From Alphaproteobacteria bacterium (GTDB lineage: Bacteria > Pseudomonadota > Alphaproteobacteria > Rs-D84), in assembly GCA_016285415.1 (NCBI GenBank), contig JAEEQU010000043.1:1-8321 (forward strand): a stretch of 8,321 nt of DNA. The letters are read 5' to 3'. How positions within the stretch are numbered: position 1 is the stretch's first letter; every line of letters starts with the position of its first letter. Under the pieces are notes generated by a model. It made no database searches and had not been told where the DNA came from. It saw only the letters and a list, made by a program, of their open reading frames with translations. The position numbers and the translations under genes were made by a program. Below are positions 6,145-8,321 of this stretch, one piece after another.

Positions 6145-6887
6145 CGAAAACGCGTAAAACGGTTAGACGGCAATTAAAACAGGTCCGTCATGATAAGCAT
6201 GCATCTGCGTTGTTGCGGTGTCTGCGCGCAACGGGATTGTTCCGTTGGGAACGCAAAAGCACACATGGTGAAGAAGTATTAAATATTTTAACCCATGGTA
6301 TTGGTATTGGACTTGCGCTGGCGGGGCTGTCGTTATTGGTGGTGTTTGCGGCGATTTATGGAAATGCGTGGTCAATTGTATCGTGTGCGATTTTCGGCGT
6401 AACAATGTTCACACTTTATTTTGGTTCAACAATGTGTCATGCAACCATTGGTAAAAAAAGTGAATGCTTTTTTGAAGTATGGGACAGTATCGCTATCTAT
6501 GCGTTGATTGCCGGCACATACACGCCGTTTCTGCTTGTTAATTTGCGTGGTGCATTGGGTTGGACGGTGTTTGGAATACTTTGGGCGATTGTTATTTGGG
6601 GTGCGATTGTAAAGTTTCGTAATCCGCACCAGCAACCAAAATGGGTTGTTGCGCTTTATCTTATTATGGGGTGGACATTATTATTCATATTGCCAGCGAT
6701 GATAAAACATATTCCACCGCGCGGCCTGTGGTTTATTTTGGCGGGCGGTTTGTCATATAGTATCGGGGTAATTTTCTATCTGTGGCGAAAATTGAAATTT
6801 TCGCATACGATATGGCATTTATTCGTAATTGCGGGAACGGTTTGTTTCTTTTTTGCGGTCCTATACGGCGCGATTCTTGATGTATAG
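6141..6887 (+). CDS. Hemolysin III / PAQR family integral membrane protein (TrhA-like)
   Basis: This 248-residue protein has about seven hydrophobic helices after residue 45. GEEVLNILTHGIG (43-55) opens the conserved core. GSTMCHAT gives the S-x3-H motif (S96, H100), WDSIAIYALIAGTYTPF (114-130) is the highly conserved Asp/tyrosine helix, and SHTIWH gives HxxxH (H222, H226). H100, H222 and H226 are the three zinc ligands expected in PAQR proteins, so the metal site looks complete. A histidine usually seen a few residues later, in GxxCHF, is Phe here. The first 40 residues form a strongly basic extension not usual in short bacterial members, which are about 200-220 residues. Bacterial members have been linked to haemolysis or to membrane lipid homeostasis; which applies here cannot be told. 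ATGA overlap with the upstream stop and GGGGAGGGG just before the start indicate coupled translation. Confidence 0.9.
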   Translation: MTKTRKTVRRQLKQVRHDKHASALLRCLRATGLFRWERKSTHGEEVLNILTHGIGIGLALAGLSLLVVFAAIYGNAWSIVSCAIFGVTMFTLYFGSTMCHATIGKKSECFFEVWDSIAIYALIAGTYTPFLLVNLRGALGWTVFGILWAIVIWGAIVKFRNPHQQPKWVVALYLIMGWTLLFILPAMIKHIPPRGLWFILAGGLSYSIGVIFYLWRKLKFSHTIWHLFVIAGTVCFFFAVLYGAILDV

Positions 6888-6894
6888 CAAATGG

Positions 6895-6923
6895 TTGACA
6901 TTTCAAATTTATCGTAATATAAT
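6895..6923 (+). promoter_or_regulatory. Perfect consensus sigma-70 promoter for thrS leader
   Basis: TTGACA (6895-6900), a 17-bp spacer and TATAAT (6918-6923) match the sigma-70 consensus at all twelve positions. It begins 8 nt after the stop of the hemolysin III-like gene. The expected start point, 7-8 nt after the -10, falls at 6930-6931, that is on or beside the A of the leader ATG at 6931. A promoter this strong would suit control after initiation rather than at initiation. Confidence 0.85.
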
Positions 6924-6930
6924 GATGAGC

Positions 6931-6993
6931 ATGAAACAGTTTATGTTCATCTTTACAACATTCACAACTACAACCCCGTTTGGGGTGCGGTAA
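6931..6993 (+). CDS. Threonine-rich leader peptide of thrS (20 residues)
   Basis: A short ORF, ATG at 6931 to TAA at 6991-6993, encodes MKQFMFIFTTFTTTTPFGVR. Six of its twenty codons are Thr (ACA, ACA, ACA, ACT, ACA, ACC), clustered at residues 9-15, and the next gene downstream is thrS. Leader peptides rich in the cognate amino acid are the known sensor of ribosome-mediated attenuation, as in the E. coli thr operon and pheST. The ORF follows a perfect promoter and probably begins at the transcript 5' end, so it would be read as a leaderless message; two more in-frame ATGs (6922, 6925) overlap the -10 box and would not be transcribed. The last Thr codon (6973-6975) runs into the 5' arm of a GC hairpin, so ribosome position would affect folding. 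Five Phe codons are also present, so phenylalanine cannot be excluded, but thrS downstream favours threonine. Confidence 0.75.
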   Translation: MKQFMFIFTTFTTTTPFGVR

Positions 6994-7029
6994 TTTCTAT
7001 TTGCGTTTTTTATGACGCGTTAATATAAT
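6973..7029 (+). promoter_or_regulatory. Candidate attenuator region of thrS with competing hairpins
   Basis: Hairpin A pairs ACCCC (6973-6977) with GGGGT (6982-6986) around a GTTT loop, inside the last leader codons. Hairpin B pairs TGCGT (7002-7006) with ACGCG (7015-7019), including one G-U pair. A weak alternative pairs CGGTAAT (6988-6994) with ATTTGCG (6999-7005) across two mismatches, directly before six T residues (7006-7011). This alternative uses the 5' arm of B, and a second TGCG copy at 6986-6989 could also pair with CGCG at 7016-7019. These mutually exclusive pairings suit attenuation, but none forms a textbook terminator with a strong stem followed by a U-run. A TATAAT at 7024-7029 with TTGCGT 17 bp upstream could instead be a second, weaker thrS promoter. 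The assignment is tentative. Confidence 0.4.
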
Positions 7030-7075
7030 CAAACAGTTAAAAAATAACAAAACAAAAAAAGTAAGAGGATTTATT

Positions 7076-8321
7076 ATGTCATATCCAATCGAAATGATTC
7101 GGCATTCGCTGGCGCATGTTATGGCGGCGGCGGTAAAAAAACTGCACCCGGATGTTAAATTCGCGGGGGGACCAGCCATTGAAAATGGTTTCTATTATGA
7201 TTTTGATACCGAATACCGCTTTTCCGAAGAAGATTTTGAAAAAATAGAAAAGGAAATGCGCGATTTAATCAAATCTAATGGTCGGTTTGAACAAAAAATT
7301 GTGGAACTGGACGAAGCCAAAAAGATATTCGCAGATCAACCATATAAAATGGAATGGTTAAATGAATATGATGCGGCGGGCGAAAAGTTATCTATTTATA
7401 CTTTCCGCGACTTTACCGATTTGTGCCGTGGTCCGCATGTGGAAAGTTCTAAAGATTTGCCACGGGACGGATTCAAAATTCGCAATGTCGCCGGTGCGTA
7501 TTGGAAGGGCGATTCTAAAAATAAAATGTTGCAACGTATTTATGTTGATGCATTTGAAAGTAAAGAAGCATTGGATGCGTTTTTGAAAATGCAAGAAGAA
7601 GCCGCGGCGCGCGACAATCGTAAACTGGGGAAAGATATGGATTTGTTCCATTTTGAACCAGAATATGCACCAGGTGCGGTATTTTGGCATGACAAAGGTT
7701 ATCGCATTTATCGTCGTATGATAGATTATTTGCGTATGCGTCAAGAAGGGGCAGGGTACTTTGAAATTTCAACCCCATCTATTATGGATCGGTGCCTGTG
7801 GGAACGCAGTGGCCACTGGGCAAAATATGGTGCGCATAATTATTCTGGTACTACCCAAGATGGCAAAGTTTTCTGTGTAAAGCCGATGTCTTGTCCAGGT
7901 GGAATGTTGGTGTTCGGTCAGGGAATTAAATCTTATAAAGATTTGCCAATGTATTTGGCAGAATTTGGTAAGGTTTGCCGTTACGAAGCCGCAGGTGGTT
8001 TGTCCGGGTTGATGCGCGTGCGCGAATTTACCCAAGACGATGCGCATATTTTCTGCACCGAAGAACAATTAGAAGATGAAGTGGTGAAGGTATTGCGCTT
8101 TATCAAAGATGTTTATGCAAAATTTGGGTTTGATAAAATATCTATGAAATTGGCAACCCGTCCGTTGTCAGAATTCCGTATTGGGTCTGACGAGGTTTGG
8201 GACAAGGCCGAAGGTGCATTAAAACATGCGTTAGATGCAAATGGTATTGAAGACGAAATTGCGGAAAATAATGCGGCGTTCTATGGACCAGAGATTGATA
8301 ACTATCTGAAAGATTCTGATG
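7076..8321 (+). CDS. thrS: Threonine--tRNA ligase (ThrRS) lacking TGS domain, 3' truncated by window edge
   Basis: This class II synthetase charges tRNA-Thr and normally clears mis-charged Ser-tRNA-Thr. The first 415 residues are in the window. The sequence starts directly with the editing (SAD) domain: HSLAH (H10, H14) and CRGPH (C117, H121) supply the HxxxH/CxxxH editing site. The catalytic core follows, with KPMSCPGG (C273), RVREFTQDDAHIF (H324) and motif 2 around CRYEAAGG. C273 and H324 match zinc ligands C334 and H385 of E. coli ThrRS, an offset of 61 residues, so the usual N-terminal TGS domain of about 60 residues is absent. An in-frame TGA at 7013 and AAGAGGA (7063-7069) 7 nt before the ATG confirm this start. 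Some expected histidines are replaced: PGH is PGG, and LHGL is LSGL. The anticodon-binding domain lies beyond the window. A Thr-rich leader ORF precedes the gene. Confidence 0.96.
   Translation, partial: MSYPIEMIRHSLAHVMAAAVKKLHPDVKFAGGPAIENGFYYDFDTEYRFSEEDFEKIEKEMRDLIKSNGRFEQKIVELDEAKKIFADQPYKMEWLNEYDAAGEKLSIYTFRDFTDLCRGPHVESSKDLPRDGFKIRNVAGAYWKGDSKNKMLQRIYVDAFESKEALDAFLKMQEEAAARDNRKLGKDMDLFHFEPEYAPGAVFWHDKGYRIYRRMIDYLRMRQEGAGYFEISTPSIMDRCLWERSGHWAKYGAHNYSGTTQDGKVFCVKPMSCPGGMLVFGQGIKSYKDLPMYLAEFGKVCRYEAAGGLSGLMRVREFTQDDAHIFCTEEQLEDEVVKVLRFIKDVYAKFGFDKISMKLATRPLSEFRIGSDEVWDKAEGALKHALDANGIEDEIAENNAAFYGPEIDNYLKDSD

Noticed and set aside
6922..6930. Earlier in-frame ATGs (6922, 6925) as leader start
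   Set aside because: They overlap or abut the -10 box and should lie upstream of the transcript start.
6971..6990. ACCCC/GGGGT hairpin as terminator of the hemolysin III-like gene
   Set aside because: The stem is only 5 bp and the nearest T-run starts about 20 nt later; it also lies inside the leader ORF, after a perfect promoter.
6924..7075. T-box or other riboswitch before thrS
   Set aside because: The region is too short for a T-box, no T-box consensus or specifier-loop architecture is seen, and the Thr-rich ORF explains the segment better.
7388..7744. Minus-strand ORFs opposite thrS
   Set aside because: The plus strand is continuous ThrRS with conserved motifs throughout; the minus frames show no domain features.

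Overview
The window looks like compact, AT-rich DNA from a Gram-negative bacterium. It is most likely a host-associated alphaproteobacterium with a small genome. The evidence is the tail of an apolipoprotein N-acyltransferase (lnt), which implies an outer membrane and lipoproteins, a small ribbon-helix-helix protein of a type I associate with Alphaproteobacteria (RHH_4-like), very short intergenic gaps and many start/stop overlaps. The lineage is an inference from gene content and was not tested. No rRNA, tRNA, insertion sequence or CRISPR array was seen.

Layout. (1) 1-406, plus strand: C-terminal part of lnt. (2) 410-2490, minus strand: a tight four-gene operon read from 2490 down to 410. 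It encodes a two-helix membrane protein with a proline-rich linker, a protein with a degenerate HNH-nuclease-like segment, a SUKH (SMI1/KNR4)-like protein and an RHH protein. HNH-like plus SUKH-like neighbours recall toxin/immunity pairs, but the HNH histidines are missing. (3) 2534-3214, plus: an unrecognised 226-residue protein whose end overlaps, tail to tail, the end of (4) trmB, the tRNA guanine-N7 methyltransferase gene (3192-3824, minus). (5) 3870-6887, plus: gltX, a Tiki/TraB-like protein gene and a hemolysin III/PAQR membrane protein gene, joined by 11-nt and 4-nt overlaps. (6) 6895 to the window end, plus: a perfect consensus sigma-70 promoter, a 20-codon leader ORF with six Thr codons, and thrS, which lacks the TGS domain and runs off the edge.

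The region from trmB onward is largely translation machinery: tRNA modification and two aminoacyl-tRNA synthetases. The most notable element is the threonine-rich leader ORF in front of thrS. It has the form of a ribosome-mediated attenuator in which uncharged tRNA-Thr would stall a ribosome and raise synthesis of the enzyme that charges it. A clean terminator/antiterminator pair could not be drawn by eye, so the mechanism stays open. A second theme is that three promoters place the -10 box only 6-9 nt before an ATG with no Shine-Dalgarno sequence, suggesting leaderless mRNAs.
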